A stretch of DNA of 48,346 bases, taken from a virus. The notes beneath the pieces were generated by a model. That model did not search any database, had not been told where the DNA came from, and saw only the letters and a list, made by a program, of their open reading frames with translations. The stretch is taken from positions 1 through 48,346 of IMG/VR virus record IMGVR_UViG_3300049793_000114. One strand, written 5' to 3'. Positions 32,801 to 41,289 of this stretch are shown here, one piece after another; positions within the stretch are counted from its first letter, which is position 1, and each line of letters begins with the position of its first letter. The translations under genes were made by a program, and so were the position numbers.

Positions 32801-34834
32801 GGCGGGTTCCAACACGAAAGTGACGATAATAGTGCAGCAAATATCCAACGTGCTCAAGGCACCGGCACAGTTCTGGGGGATGCACAAGCTAAATCCGAAT
32901 CTATTACCAAAGCTATGGAAAGCTTGAAAAAGAATTCGGACCTTACCATGCCGATTTCTCTTGGCATGCTGGCCGCATTGCGCAACATTGAAGTATCGAT
33001 GGGCGGACTTGCGCAAATTGTTTTCAGAACATTAGGTATTACTGGTGGGGACAGTCTTGGCTATGGTAGCAGTTCCACATTCTTAAATGGTGGGAACAAA
33101 GCGCAAGCAATGACAGATAAGGTGGATAAATACCTCGCTAAATATGATATGGGTTCTGCTATTACAATCCCATTGACAAATCTTGCAACAAGAATTGTTC
33201 AAAACATCATGGGCAAGTCGTCGTCAAGTGTTACAGATTCAGGACTTGGTGTTAGCGGATCACTTGGGGATGTTTCAGAAGGTAAGGGAATCTATCAGTA
33301 TGCGAATATTCACACGGTCACTAAAAAGCTGTTTGGCTTAATCAGCGATTCTTCCGATGCGATGGTGACGGGAGAAGTTGATAAGACTGTGTCGGATCAG
33401 GTCGGCAAAGTGTTTAAAGGCATCTCAGACACTATCTTACTTGCGTCCTCGACATTTGTAACCGACACAACTGGGATCAAAGCAAAGCTCGACGAGTATG
33501 TGGTCAACATCCCTAAAATAAGCCTACGAGGATTATCTGGTCAAGCATTGCAAGATGCTTTAAATGCTGTATTCTCAGCGTTTTCGGATACGCTTGCGCA
33601 TTCGATTTTGCCTGGTATGGAAGAATTCCAAAAGGTTGGGGAAGGCTATTTTGAGACATTGATCCGGATTGTCAATGGTGTTGAAAGTGCAAATAACGTT
33701 CTTGAAAAATTTGGCATTGAAGCTATCAAATATTCGGATATTGTCAATAAACAAGGTGACGTTGCTGTTGAAATTGCACGTCAAAGTATTATTGCATTTG
33801 AAACATCTTCTAATGGCATCCAAAGTGGAGTTGCTAAAATTGTAGACGCATTTGACGGTTCAATTTCAGATCTCTCTACAATGTACCAGACTTTAATTGA
33901 TCTTCGTAAACTCTTATATAGTACAGGGTTGAACGGAAATGATCTGAGCGCTTCAATGATCCAAGGTGCAGGCGGGGCGCAACAATTGCAATCTGGTTTA
34001 TCCGCGTACCTCGATAAATTCTTTACGCCTCAAGAAAAAGCTGCTGCAGAAGTAAAAGATGTACAAGATTCATTTGCTAAGCTAGGATTGGAGATGCCAA
34101 CTTCTTTAGCCGCTTTCAGAGCTTTAGTTACTAGTATTGGTACAAGCACAGATGCTAACGCTAAATTGACAGGTAGTATCCTAGCCCTTGCTGATCCATT
34201 CTCAACAGCAATTACTGATGCAACAAGCGGACTTAACGATTTAACAAGTTCGTTGTCAGATTTTAAGAATAGTTTGCTTGCACAGTTGAATATGTCTCCA
34301 AATAGCACAGCGGCGTCTACCAAGGCCCAACTAGATAGAGCTTATAGCCTTGCATTGTCTGGCGATTCCAATTCTCAAACTAACTTTCAAGGTTATGCAC
34401 AAGCGTATCTAGATGCAGCTAAGGCGGGTAGCAGCACAGCGGTCGAATACCAACGTAATGTCGCGTCTGTGTTACGTATGACAGATAGTGTTATCGCTGC
34501 TATGAACCAACAGTCCTCTTTATTGTTAAGAGGGCCTGGGCAGACTGTTGGTTCGCCAAACGATTTTATTGACGGCATTCATGCAAGCGGGGCAGATTAT
34601 ATTCCAAAAGATGGTTGGAGGGCTTCTTTACATAAGGGGGAAATGGTGTTACCATCGCATATAGCCCAAAATGTCCGGGCAAACAATGGTAATTCCGACA
34701 CGTCCGAATTGGTTGCAGTAGTCAAAGATTTAAATCGTGCGGTCTTGAGAGGGAACGAACATTTGAAAAAGACATCTGATCTTCTTGTTCGTGTAACACG
34801 AGATGGTAATTCTTTAGTAACGGTGCCAGCATGA
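29867..34834 (+). CDS. tape measure protein, 1655 aa
   Basis: The largest gene of the window. It has long Ala/Lys/Glu coiled coils, a hydrophobic segment at ~236-266 (LASLAFTGMSVGILGVVTAV), a second at ~955-983 (AWARMAAMAAAVAVLGFAVG) and a C-terminal motif ASGADYIPKDGWRASLHKGE followed by MVLPSHIA, common at the end of tape measures. It sets tail length and is expelled during DNA entry. By the usual 1.5 angstrom per residue it would give a tail near 250 nm, which is an estimate. The start overlaps the chaperone stop. Confidence 0.93.
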   Translation: MTTPSGGTEIGLILGVDASSGEAAIPIIEKIGTASINSSKSMDTLSDAAKKNADWMSQATTKYENQIQAMQRQWKAEQDALIVEKEMEKARQAAIESGTKLIAKLNETVNAYGKTREELLRMKAAQLGVADSAEPLIKKLEEMRMSQERLEIQQKRDVEMYKIRAKEAALAAAAEASALKKVHGGAHETSTAMELLSNTFSTARAKTEALVLAHEALQGRFSRMPGSLMVLAEYSGLASLAFTGMSVGILGVVTAVGLLSYGLIAGQAEQKHMNDALILTGNYSGQTTSSLRELAKQAAATGGTIGDAKEVVLKLAESGRFTGEQLSIASKAIVEMEHATGKSADGMIKQFETLTVQAGGRMNRFSDGITTNLLKLNDQYHFLTVEVYKQIRAMELHGDQIGASTLAIKTLADAEEKRAHEITSNLGSIERGWNAVKNAISGARDALLSIGRAQTDAEQILKLKTEIQAIESRQTRGAYAPGQDDEKRITDAKNLIVFKSQLQTLTAKEKSDAEAAKKASEEQQKTEQALYDLRHKDHETGRNKDDGRKQDLLAELEHQQAVYKLTEEATNSNEKLLKDSYKARIIDNDTYYAMLKQGREDELLQLTETTNKKISILEKYNAKDKRDTQETLRRIQQVKDEKIAAEQKIADAIAKSESEAATLGSGKINGLAAKTEFDAKKITEAGDALESYGKHAQQTAMQVAELQIANERQIATVSESAATSLRQAAAFKDMATSYRDIEKFTTDLAEKEQTISANNLENVLGAEGAKVAAWKQSSEAYVELEFQKAQAAINFARAASPSGIADPQQEMAFYKAQEAHAKAIKAINQVGAKKFEIAGLKDTANEFDKMAKSLSKLGDHFTNAVKGMKGLHDAFDSLAKAQDAQNKGEAFAAGDKIAAYGDMADAASNFFEKQSTGYRAMQSISQAFHIAQVAMNLVEMGQMAIKAVLNQANGDPYTAWARMAAMAAAVAVLGFAVGGGFQHESDDNSAANIQRAQGTGTVLGDAQAKSESITKAMESLKKNSDLTMPISLGMLAALRNIEVSMGGLAQIVFRTLGITGGDSLGYGSSSTFLNGGNKAQAMTDKVDKYLAKYDMGSAITIPLTNLATRIVQNIMGKSSSSVTDSGLGVSGSLGDVSEGKGIYQYANIHTVTKKLFGLISDSSDAMVTGEVDKTVSDQVGKVFKGISDTILLASSTFVTDTTGIKAKLDEYVVNIPKISLRGLSGQALQDALNAVFSAFSDTLAHSILPGMEEFQKVGEGYFETLIRIVNGVESANNVLEKFGIEAIKYSDIVNKQGDVAVEIARQSIIAFETSSNGIQSGVAKIVDAFDGSISDLSTMYQTLIDLRKLLYSTGLNGNDLSASMIQGAGGAQQLQSGLSAYLDKFFTPQEKAAAEVKDVQDSFAKLGLEMPTSLAAFRALVTSIGTSTDANAKLTGSILALADPFSTAITDATSGLNDLTSSLSDFKNSLLAQLNMSPNSTAASTKAQLDRAYSLALSGDSNSQTNFQGYAQAYLDAAKAGSSTAVEYQRNVASVLRMTDSVIAAMNQQSSLLLRGPGQTVGSPNDFIDGIHASGADYIPKDGWRASLHKGEMVLPSHIAQNVRANNGNSDTSELVAVVKDLNRAVLRGNEHLKKTSDLLVRVTRDGNSLVTVPA

Positions 34835-35742
34835 GAGTAATTCCTCCGCTTACAATCACAAGTGCAATGTTCACAAGTAGCTCTTGTGCTGAACCCGACT
34901 TGACACATGGAGAGCAAGCGTACAGTGCTGGCACGACTTATGCTATTGGCGCACAGGTTGTTGTTGCTTCCGAACATAGAGTTTATGAATCTCTTGTTGC
35001 CGGAAATATTGGCAATACACCAATAAGTTCGCCTGTACAATGGTTGGATATTGGGCCAAGTAACAAGTGGAAAATGATGGACTTATTGCGGAATACGCAA
35101 ACAGTCTTCGGTACTCCACTTGTAGTTGTGATAACACCTGGACGTAGGATTGATTCAATTGCGCTATTTGGTTTAGATGCAGACACAGTTACAATCACCC
35201 TAACTAGTTCTGCAGTGGTAGTCTATAGCGTAACAATTGATCTGAACCGTAGGTATGTCGCGGACTGGTATTCGTATTTCTTCAAAGAGTTTTCAACAAT
35301 CCCTAACGTTGCAAGGTTCGATCTACCACCATACACTAACGCCGTAATCACCATTACAATTTCTAGGGCAGCTGGAGACGTATCGTGCGGAGGTGTGGTC
35401 ATTGGTTCCCAACAAAGTCTTGGGGCTACACAATACAATGCTATTTCAGATGCTTTAAACTTCTCGACAGTTGAAAGAGATGCATTCGGTAATAGCACTC
35501 TTGTCCCGCGCCGGAGTGTACCAAAGACAAATCAAACTTGTTTCGTTGATAAATTATTTGTTAACGACATTAAAGATGTCAGAACTGCTCTCAATGCTGT
35601 ACCAGCTGTTTGGGCGGGGCTAGATGATGAAACTAATGATTATTATGATGCTTTATTTATCCTTGGAATTTATAAAGTATTCACGATTAATCTTGAACAA
35701 CCAACAACTGCAATGATAACATTAGAATTAGAGGAAGTCTAA
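34831..35742 (+). CDS. tail-tip protein with carbohydrate-binding-like module, 303 aa
   Basis: The start overlaps the tape measure stop. Residues ~28-80 (YSAGTTYAIGAQVVVASEHR, VYESLVAGNIGNTP, PVQWLDIGPSNKW) form the aromatic-rich module seen in many phage tail-tip proteins and in CBM5/12-like domains. The rest is beta-rich, with a C-terminal KVFTINLEQPTTAMITLELE. It is the only gene between the tape measure and the S74 fibre. Probably distal tail or baseplate protein. Confidence 0.7.
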   Translation: MRVIPPLTITSAMFTSSSCAEPDLTHGEQAYSAGTTYAIGAQVVVASEHRVYESLVAGNIGNTPISSPVQWLDIGPSNKWKMMDLLRNTQTVFGTPLVVVITPGRRIDSIALFGLDADTVTITLTSSAVVVYSVTIDLNRRYVADWYSYFFKEFSTIPNVARFDLPPYTNAVITITISRAAGDVSCGGVVIGSQQSLGATQYNAISDALNFSTVERDAFGNSTLVPRRSVPKTNQTCFVDKLFVNDIKDVRTALNAVPAVWAGLDDETNDYYDALFILGIYKVFTINLEQPTTAMITLELEEV

Positions 35743-35743
35743 A

Positions 35744-37828
35744 ATGACCACAACTATCACAGCGCTGCCACCAGCACCGAGCACTTCTTCTCCTTCTACA
35801 TTTGCTGCTTTAGCTGATGCTTTTATTGCTGCGTTGCCGGGGCTAGTTACCGAAATCAACGCGCTTGCTGCCGAATTGATAACTGCCTCTGCTGCTGCTG
35901 TAGCTGCTGCCGTCTCTGCAACAGCTTCTGCTACTGCTGCAGCTGCGTCTGCTAATTCGGCGTTAAATGCCCCCGGAACTAGCGCGACTAGTACAACAAC
36001 ACTGACACTCGGATTAGGTGTACAGTCTTTGACAATTCAGACAGGCAAACTTTATCTGCCTGGAATGACCGTCAAAATTGCTTCAACTGCCGGCCCGACC
36101 AACTGGATGGCTGGCGACATTACCGCCTATAATTCCTCTACAGGTCTAATGAGTGTGACCACAACAGTGGTTCAGGGTTCCGGCTCTGCGTCTTCCTGGA
36201 ACGTATTTGGTAGCTCTATACCTTGCACTTTAGCTGGATTAGGCGGCGCTGCGTCTGGTGCCAATGTTGATATTGTCTCTATTAACGGGATAACAATTAC
36301 CAAAGGTGGAACACCTGTTGCTACAAATACAGGCCTTGGAACATCTGCGCTGAATGCAAATACGACTGGTTCGGATAATGTAGCCGTCGGCTACCATGCT
36401 CTAACCGCGAATACCACAGGCACATCTGGTGTGGCTATTGGTAGCGGAGCACTTGCAGGAAATACAACAGGCTCCGCAAATATCGCAGTAGGAGCAGCAG
36501 CGCTGACAGTGAATACAACTGGTGGCTCAAACATTGCAATCGGGAATAGTGCAATGAATGGAAATACTACTGGTGGTAGCAATACTGCAATTGGTGTGAG
36601 TGCAATGCTTGCAAATACGACGGGCGGAAGCAACGTTGCTGTCGGCTATCATGCAATGGCTGCAAATACAACTGCGAATAACAACTCTGCTATAGGCCAT
36701 TCTGCTCTTGCGGCTGCTACTACTGGAGGCAATAACGTTGCTTTAGGTTATCAATCATTAAAATCATTGACAACTTCCCAATATAACATTGGTGTCGGTG
36801 TGAATGCATTACAAAACGTAACTACAGGTTCCTACAATATTGGTATCGGTGCTGGTGCCGGTGAAACAAATACGACTTCAAACTTCAATATTTCTGTAGG
36901 TTATGGTGCTCTGGAGGCGGGGACAGGTGCTGCAAACGTTGCATTAGGTCACCTGGCTTTAGCAACCTCCACAACAGCTGCAAATAATACTGCAGTCGGA
37001 ACTAATGCAATGAATTTAACCACGACCGGCGGAAATAATGCTGCCCTTGGTTATTATGCTCTCTCCGCCAATACTACTGGTAATTTGAATGTCGCGATTG
37101 GATACAATACAGGTTTTGCAATTACATCTGCTGTTAAGACTACTGTAATTGGGGCGGAAGCTTTACAATCCTTGACAGCAGGTGGTTATAATACGGTTGT
37201 CGGTTGGAGAGCCGCATTTGCTGCAACTGGATCACAAAATGCCATTTTTGGAGCTGAAGCATTTATTGCTAACACTTCTGGTAATCAATGTACTGCTATC
37301 GGGCCTGGCGCACTATACGCCAGCACTACAGGCACTTCAAATACCGCACTTGGGTTCAATTCTGGCGCAAACATCACTACCGGAACAAATAATACTTGCA
37401 TTGGACTCAATGCTTATGCTTCTTCTGCAACTGTATCCAATGAATTCACCCTTGGTGATGCAAGTGTAACCGTACTTCGTTCGCAAAATACATCGATTAC
37501 TGCGCTATCTGATGCACGTGACAAGACAGATGTAACGGATCTTAAATTTGGTCTTGAGTTTATCACATCTTTGCGTCCAGTTGCATTTACTTGGAATATG
37601 CGTGACGGCGTTAAAGTTGGTGTTAAATCAAGCGGTTTTATCGCACAAGAACTCAAAGCTTCTCAAGAAGCATTTGGCGCGTCGGACACTTTGAATCTGG
37701 TATATGAGTCCAATCCTGAAAAATTGGAAGCTACCTATGGTCACTTAATTCCAGTTCTTGTCCAGGCAATTAAAGATTTGAAAGCAGAATTAGACGATTT
37801 AAAACGAGATGGACTGAAAATTGTTTAA
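35744..37828 (+). CDS. tail fibre with NTTG repeats and C-terminal S74 chaperone domain, 694 aa
   Basis: N-terminal ~70 residues are an Ala-rich helix, followed by a small beta domain. Residues ~200-560 are 15-16-residue repeats around A[LM]xANTTGGSNxAIG, like trimeric autotransporter head repeats, which form a left-handed beta roll. The last ~110 residues are an intramolecular chaperone (Peptidase_S74): LSDARDKTDVTDLKFGLEFI, FTWNMRDG, GFIAQEL and a helical end. The Ser-Lys pair in SDARDK is the self-cleavage dyad candidate. The protein likely trimerises and binds the host. Confidence 0.88.
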   Translation: MTTTITALPPAPSTSSPSTFAALADAFIAALPGLVTEINALAAELITASAAAVAAAVSATASATAAAASANSALNAPGTSATSTTTLTLGLGVQSLTIQTGKLYLPGMTVKIASTAGPTNWMAGDITAYNSSTGLMSVTTTVVQGSGSASSWNVFGSSIPCTLAGLGGAASGANVDIVSINGITITKGGTPVATNTGLGTSALNANTTGSDNVAVGYHALTANTTGTSGVAIGSGALAGNTTGSANIAVGAAALTVNTTGGSNIAIGNSAMNGNTTGGSNTAIGVSAMLANTTGGSNVAVGYHAMAANTTANNNSAIGHSALAAATTGGNNVALGYQSLKSLTTSQYNIGVGVNALQNVTTGSYNIGIGAGAGETNTTSNFNISVGYGALEAGTGAANVALGHLALATSTTAANNTAVGTNAMNLTTTGGNNAALGYYALSANTTGNLNVAIGYNTGFAITSAVKTTVIGAEALQSLTAGGYNTVVGWRAAFAATGSQNAIFGAEAFIANTSGNQCTAIGPGALYASTTGTSNTALGFNSGANITTGTNNTCIGLNAYASSATVSNEFTLGDASVTVLRSQNTSITALSDARDKTDVTDLKFGLEFITSLRPVAFTWNMRDGVKVGVKSSGFIAQELKASQEAFGASDTLNLVYESNPEKLEATYGHLIPVLVQAIKDLKAELDDLKRDGLKIV

Positions 37829-37831
37829 CTG

Positions 37832-37860
37832 TTGTGAATTTTGGTTATATGCAATATACT
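37832..37860 (+). promoter_or_regulatory. sigma70-like promoter for the lysis cassette
   Basis: TTGTGA at 37832-37837 and TATACT at 37855-37860 are 17 nt apart, 38 nt upstream of the holin start. The -10 box and following bases TATACTCCACCTAA match the terminase promoter region (9750-9764) with one extra base there. Confidence 0.55.
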
Positions 37861-37898
37861 CCACCTAACGCATTATAAATTAATCCAAGGGAGCAATA

Positions 37899-38129
37899 AT
37901 GTTCGATCACGCTAAAGATGTTTTGCATCATTTAGTATCTCCTGAAACCAGACACACAATAGGAGTTATCATCGATACTGCAGCAGTGGGAACAGTTATT
38001 GCGACAGTTGTGGGATGGCTTCCACAAGCTACAGCGATCCTTACATTTCTTTGGGCAATTATTCGTTTATACGAAACAAGAACTATCCAAAGATGGTTAC
38101 ATAAAAAGAAACAAAAGAGAATAGAATGA
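37899..38129 (+). CDS. holin-like protein, 76 aa
   Basis: AAGGGAG lies upstream. Two hydrophobic stretches (TIGVIIDTAAVGTVIATVVG and TAILTFLWAIIRLY) separated by WLPQA predict a two-span membrane protein with a basic C-terminus (HKKKQKR). It precedes the endolysin with an ATGA overlap. Holins open the inner membrane at a set time. Confidence 0.8.
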   Translation: MFDHAKDVLHHLVSPETRHTIGVIIDTAAVGTVIATVVGWLPQATAILTFLWAIIRLYETRTIQRWLHKKKQKRIE

Positions 38130-38653
38130 AAAACTTCGACGATTCTTTCACAGCACTGATTGGCAACGAAGGGGGATTTTCGGATAACCCGAAAGACCCT
38201 GGCAATTGGACTGGCGGAACTATCGGTGTTGGAACTCTTGATGGTACTATGTGGGGGGTATCCGCTAAAGTAGCGCGTGAAAATGGTTATACTGGAAAGA
38301 TGAAAGATCTTCCTATCTCCTTTGCTAAATCATTGGCAAAGTCTAGATATTGGGATCCATATAAACTGGATGAAATTGACCCGGATATTGCTTTTCAAAT
38401 TTTTGACTCTGCATATAACGGCGGACACCCTGCACAATGGCTCCAACAAGCTGCCGGTGTCCAAGTTGATGGTGTAATCGGCCCAGCAACTATAGCAGCA
38501 GTGAATGCAACAGACCAATACAAAATGATTATGCGGATCGATGCATATCGTTTAATCTATATGACCCAATGTAAAAACTGGCCAGATGCTTCCCGGGGTT
38601 GGGCTACACGCATTGCCAATAATCTCCTTAAAGGAGCGAACAATGCGGATTGA
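38126..38653 (+). CDS. endolysin, GH108 N-acetylmuramidase type with PG-binding domain, 175 aa
   Basis: The N-terminus ALIGNEGGFSDNPKDPGNWT is the signature of GH108 muramidases, with Glu15 as catalytic acid. The C-terminal part (FQIFDSAYNGGHPAQWLQQA, VDGVIGPATIAAVN) is the predicted peptidoglycan-binding part that normally follows. It cuts peptidoglycan once the holin has opened the membrane. No signal peptide or SAR segment is visible, so it depends on the holin. Confidence 0.93.
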   Translation: MKNFDDSFTALIGNEGGFSDNPKDPGNWTGGTIGVGTLDGTMWGVSAKVARENGYTGKMKDLPISFAKSLAKSRYWDPYKLDEIDPDIAFQIFDSAYNGGHPAQWLQQAAGVQVDGVIGPATIAAVNATDQYKMIMRIDAYRLIYMTQCKNWPDASRGWATRIANNLLKGANNAD

Positions 38654-38951
38654 ACCAATGGTGATTGTCCTCATGATTGTGGTTGGTCTTATTGCGTTCT
38701 CTTTTTGGAAAGCACATAAAAACCCAAATATTGAGTTCAACTTTTTCGATCTATTGATGGAAAATGGACGCTTATCTAAAGTATCCTGTATTGTGCTTGG
38801 TGCATTTACCATGCATACTTGGATAATGGTACGCCTTACTTTAGATGAAAAAATCACAGAAGGTTATCTAACAACATACGCCGGGGTTTGGGCTGCACCA
38901 TTGATTGCCAAGATGTTTGCACCTGTTAAAGAGGAGAAGAAAGATGTTTAG
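38643..38951 (+). CDS. membrane protein of the lysis cassette, 102 aa
   Basis: AAAGGAG lies upstream of the ATG at 38643, which overlaps the endolysin by 11 nt. Residues ~6-23 (MVIVLMIVVGLIAFSFW) are a transmembrane helix, and ~47-67 (VSCIVLGAFTMHTWIMVRL) another; a third weaker one is near the C-terminus. FNFFDLLMENGRLSKV between them recurs in phage membrane proteins. It could be a second holin or antiholin. Confidence 0.75.
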   Translation: MRIEPMVIVLMIVVGLIAFSFWKAHKNPNIEFNFFDLLMENGRLSKVSCIVLGAFTMHTWIMVRLTLDEKITEGYLTTYAGVWAAPLIAKMFAPVKEEKKDV

Positions 38952-39540
38952 TATTCCTTCGTTATTGTTAATGGGTAAGAATATATTTGGTTTCTTTCAA
39001 AAGATCCCTCTTTGGGTATACGCAGTCCTAGCTATTTGCATCGGTGTTTACTTTTATGGTGAACACCGATATAATACTGGTGAGAGTGCCGGAGAGACAA
39101 AAGTCCAAAAAGTCTTCACAAATTATAAAATTGCTCAAGCTGAAGCAAATGCAAAAGCAATTAAGGATAAGGAAGCTGAAAACCAACGCATTAAAGACAA
39201 GCAAGATTTTGACCACGCACAGGAGATCGCTCATTATGAAAAGCTACTTGGTGACAAAAACAAAGAGATTGACCGTAATACTGCTATCGTTCGCAATGGT
39301 GGCTTGTGGGTCAACTTGCCCGGATGTAAGCCAACAACTTCCACAACCACCAAAGCCGATGATTCCAGAAGCGGTAATGGAGCCACTAGTACCGCATTCG
39401 AGCTCCCAGCTGCGATTGAAGAAGGTCTTTACAGACTCGCTGAAGACGACGACCGAGAAATCGCCAAACTAGAAAGTAAATTATCTATTTGCCAGCAATT
39501 TGCGATAGACAATGGCTTCACAGATAAACTCACAAAATAA
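38944..39540 (+). CDS. Rz: i-spanin (Rz-like), 198 aa
   Basis: The start at 38944 lies inside the previous gene after GAGGAGAAGA. Residues ~22-38 (PLWVYAVLAICIGVYFY) are a single N-terminal membrane anchor; ~45-110 is a charged coiled coil (QAEANAKAIKDKEAENQRIK). The Rz1 lipoprotein gene lies wholly inside it in another frame. Together they fuse inner and outer membranes in the last lysis step. The C-terminal ~60 residues extend beyond the nested gene. Confidence 0.85.
   Translation: MFSIPSLLLMGKNIFGFFQKIPLWVYAVLAICIGVYFYGEHRYNTGESAGETKVQKVFTNYKIAQAEANAKAIKDKEAENQRIKDKQDFDHAQEIAHYEKLLGDKNKEIDRNTAIVRNGGLWVNLPGCKPTTSTTTKADDSRSGNGATSTAFELPAAIEEGLYRLAEDDDREIAKLESKLSICQQFAIDNGFTDKLTK
39236..39472 (+). 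CDS. Rz1: o-spanin (Rz1-like lipoprotein), nested in Rz, 78 aa
   Basis: The ATG at 39236 has AGGAGA upstream and reads in the +1 frame relative to Rz. The protein has a signal peptide (KTKRLTVILLSFAMVAC) with lipobox MVAC and Cys24 as the lipidation site, then a Pro-rich segment PQPPKPMIPEAVMEPLVP, as in Rz1 proteins. Nested organisation is typical of the Rz/Rz1 pair. An open frame upstream to 39044 is only the same frame without start. Confidence 0.88.
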   Translation: MKSYLVTKTKRLTVILLSFAMVACGSTCPDVSQQLPQPPKPMIPEAVMEPLVPHSSSQLRLKKVFTDSLKTTTEKSPN

Positions 39541-39570
39541 TGAGAACCATTATGAAAAAAATAATCAACT

Positions 39571-39595
39571 AAAACCTGCGCTTTGCAGGTTTTTT
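39571..39595 (+). terminator. intrinsic terminator after the lysis cassette
   Basis: AAAACCTGC (39571-39579), loop GCTTT, GCAGGTTTT (39585-39593) with T run to 39595. Perfect 9-bp stem. It closes the late/lysis unit before the Ntn hydrolase module. Confidence 0.9.
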
Positions 39596-39629
39596 ATTCT
39601 GCGCTTCATTTGTTAGAAGGAGACTAACT

Positions 39630-40055
39630 GTGACAACGATTATAGCTACTAAGTCTGGAATGTACGCAGATAAAAGAATCACAAGCGGTGCAATCCATAG
39701 AACCACAAAACTATTTAGGATCAAAGAATCCATAGTAGGAGTGTGTGGTGAAATAGAACAAGGCATTCGTTTTATTGAATGGCTTAAATATCCAAGCGAA
39801 CGTCCAATTTTTGCAGAAGCAAATTCATTCAGTGCTCTCGAATTAACACCAAAAGGTAAAATCTTATGGTGGGGAACAGCACTGGTTCCAATGCCGGTAG
39901 AAGAAGAATTTTATGGCATTGGGTCTGGTGCAGCTTATGCTCTTGGCGCAATGTGCATGGGTGCTTCTCCTAAGAAAGCGATCTTAATAGCTTCAAGGTG
40001 GGATGAATCAACAGGAGACGAAATACAAGCAATGACGCTGAGGAGCAAATCATGA
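39630..40055 (+). CDS. proteasome-like Ntn hydrolase (HslV-like), copy 2, GTG start
   Basis: A GTG at 39630 follows AGAAGGAG. The N-terminus MTTIIATKSGMYADKRITSG aligns with the other copy (7724-8197): Thr2 after Met removal as nucleophile, Asp14 and Lys27 as partners, then YGIGSGAAYALGAM and a helix SPKKAILIA. At 141 residues it is shorter than copy 1. It lies after the lysis terminator, with its stop overlapping the metallophosphoesterase start (ATGA). The substrate is unknown. Confidence 0.8.
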   Translation: MTTIIATKSGMYADKRITSGAIHRTTKLFRIKESIVGVCGEIEQGIRFIEWLKYPSERPIFAEANSFSALELTPKGKILWWGTALVPMPVEEEFYGIGSGAAYALGAMCMGASPKKAILIASRWDESTGDEIQAMTLRSKS

Positions 40056-41278
40056 AAGCAGTTTCTCAAATAGATGAAAAATTAAAAGGTTGGGCAACAC
40101 AAAGGCAAGCAGAGGTTATCGATGCTGTCAATAGTACAGGTTCCTATGAAGCAGCTGCCAAATTGCTAAATATTAATCCAAGCAATATTTCGAGGATGCT
40201 AACCTCGATACGTTTTAAAGCTGCGCTACACGGGTATTCTCCAGATCACGATATGATAAGGCCTGTTCCGGATACCCACATTGCAAAAGGTGTGTCTACA
40301 TTTTACGACAAAGACGGCAAACCAAGGAATCAATGGGTTAAATCAAGTTTACGGGAAGAAGCATATCTTGAAATAATAAAAGGTGCCATCCAAGGTTTCT
40401 GTGAAGATATACCAAACTTGCCGATAAACGATTCGCCGGTTGAATTTCAAGCAGATGTAATACCCTGGATCCAAATCGGAGATGCACATATAGGTATGCT
40501 GGCACACAGTTCGGAGATCAGTGAAAATTTTGACTTAAAGATCGCTGAAACAGAAATATGCGCGGCCATTGGGATGCTAATCGACGAACTTCCAAGTTGC
40601 GAACGTATTGTGGTCAATGACCTTGGGGATTTTACACATTACGAGAACTTTTCAGCAACTACAGAAGCAAGTGGGCATGCTCTAGACTTTGATACTCGTT
40701 TTCCAAAGATGATAAAAGTCGCGGTAAGGGTAATGCGTTACATTGTCGAGAAGGCATTATCAAAAGCTAAATTCGTAGATGTAATTGTTAATCAAGGTAA
40801 TCATAGTCGAACAAATGATATTTGGATGGCAGAGTTACTTCGCGTCGCGTATGGCCACACTGGTCGCTTGAATGTTCTTAATAATGACTCTGTATTTATC
40901 GGTTATAGGATGGGTGATACTTTTGTAATGACACATCATTCTGACAAATGCAGACCTAACATGCTTGCAAATGTGATGACAAACGATTTCAGAAAAGACT
41001 ATGGTGAAACAGAATTCCACTATATCGATATTGGGCATGTGCATCATGGAATGGTGATGAAAGAACATCCCGGTATCGTAATTGAATCGTTTAACCATCT
41101 TGCTTCATTAGATAGATGGGCACACGATGCAGGTTATCGTAACCGCAAATCTATTACTGTTATTTTGAGGTCAAAAACCTTCGGGGAAGTGGGCAGACGT
41201 CTATTGTCTATCAAAGAAATTCGTGCTAGATTATCAAAGGCTGTAACAAATACAGAACGTAAAACTTACACGGTTTGA
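40052..41278 (+). CDS. HTH-metallophosphoesterase, 408 aa
   Basis: Residues ~10-60 (AEVIDAVNSTGSYEAAAKLL then NINPSNISRML) look like a helix-turn-helix. From ~145 the calcineurin-like metallophosphoesterase motifs appear in order: GDAHIG, DLGDFTHYEN, NQGNHSR, MTHHSDK and GHVHHG. This fusion of HTH with phosphoesterase occurs in phages and may act as a DNA nuclease or on nucleotides, as with SbcD/Mre11 relatives. The substrate cannot be read. It is coupled to the Ntn hydrolase gene. Confidence 0.85.
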   Translation: MKAVSQIDEKLKGWATQRQAEVIDAVNSTGSYEAAAKLLNINPSNISRMLTSIRFKAALHGYSPDHDMIRPVPDTHIAKGVSTFYDKDGKPRNQWVKSSLREEAYLEIIKGAIQGFCEDIPNLPINDSPVEFQADVIPWIQIGDAHIGMLAHSSEISENFDLKIAETEICAAIGMLIDELPSCERIVVNDLGDFTHYENFSATTEASGHALDFDTRFPKMIKVAVRVMRYIVEKALSKAKFVDVIVNQGNHSRTNDIWMAELLRVAYGHTGRLNVLNNDSVFIGYRMGDTFVMTHHSDKCRPNMLANVMTNDFRKDYGETEFHYIDIGHVHHGMVMKEHPGIVIESFNHLASLDRWAHDAGYRNRKSITVILRSKTFGEVGRRLLSIKEIRARLSKAVTNTERKTYTV

Positions 41279-41289
41279 GGAGACCAGTA

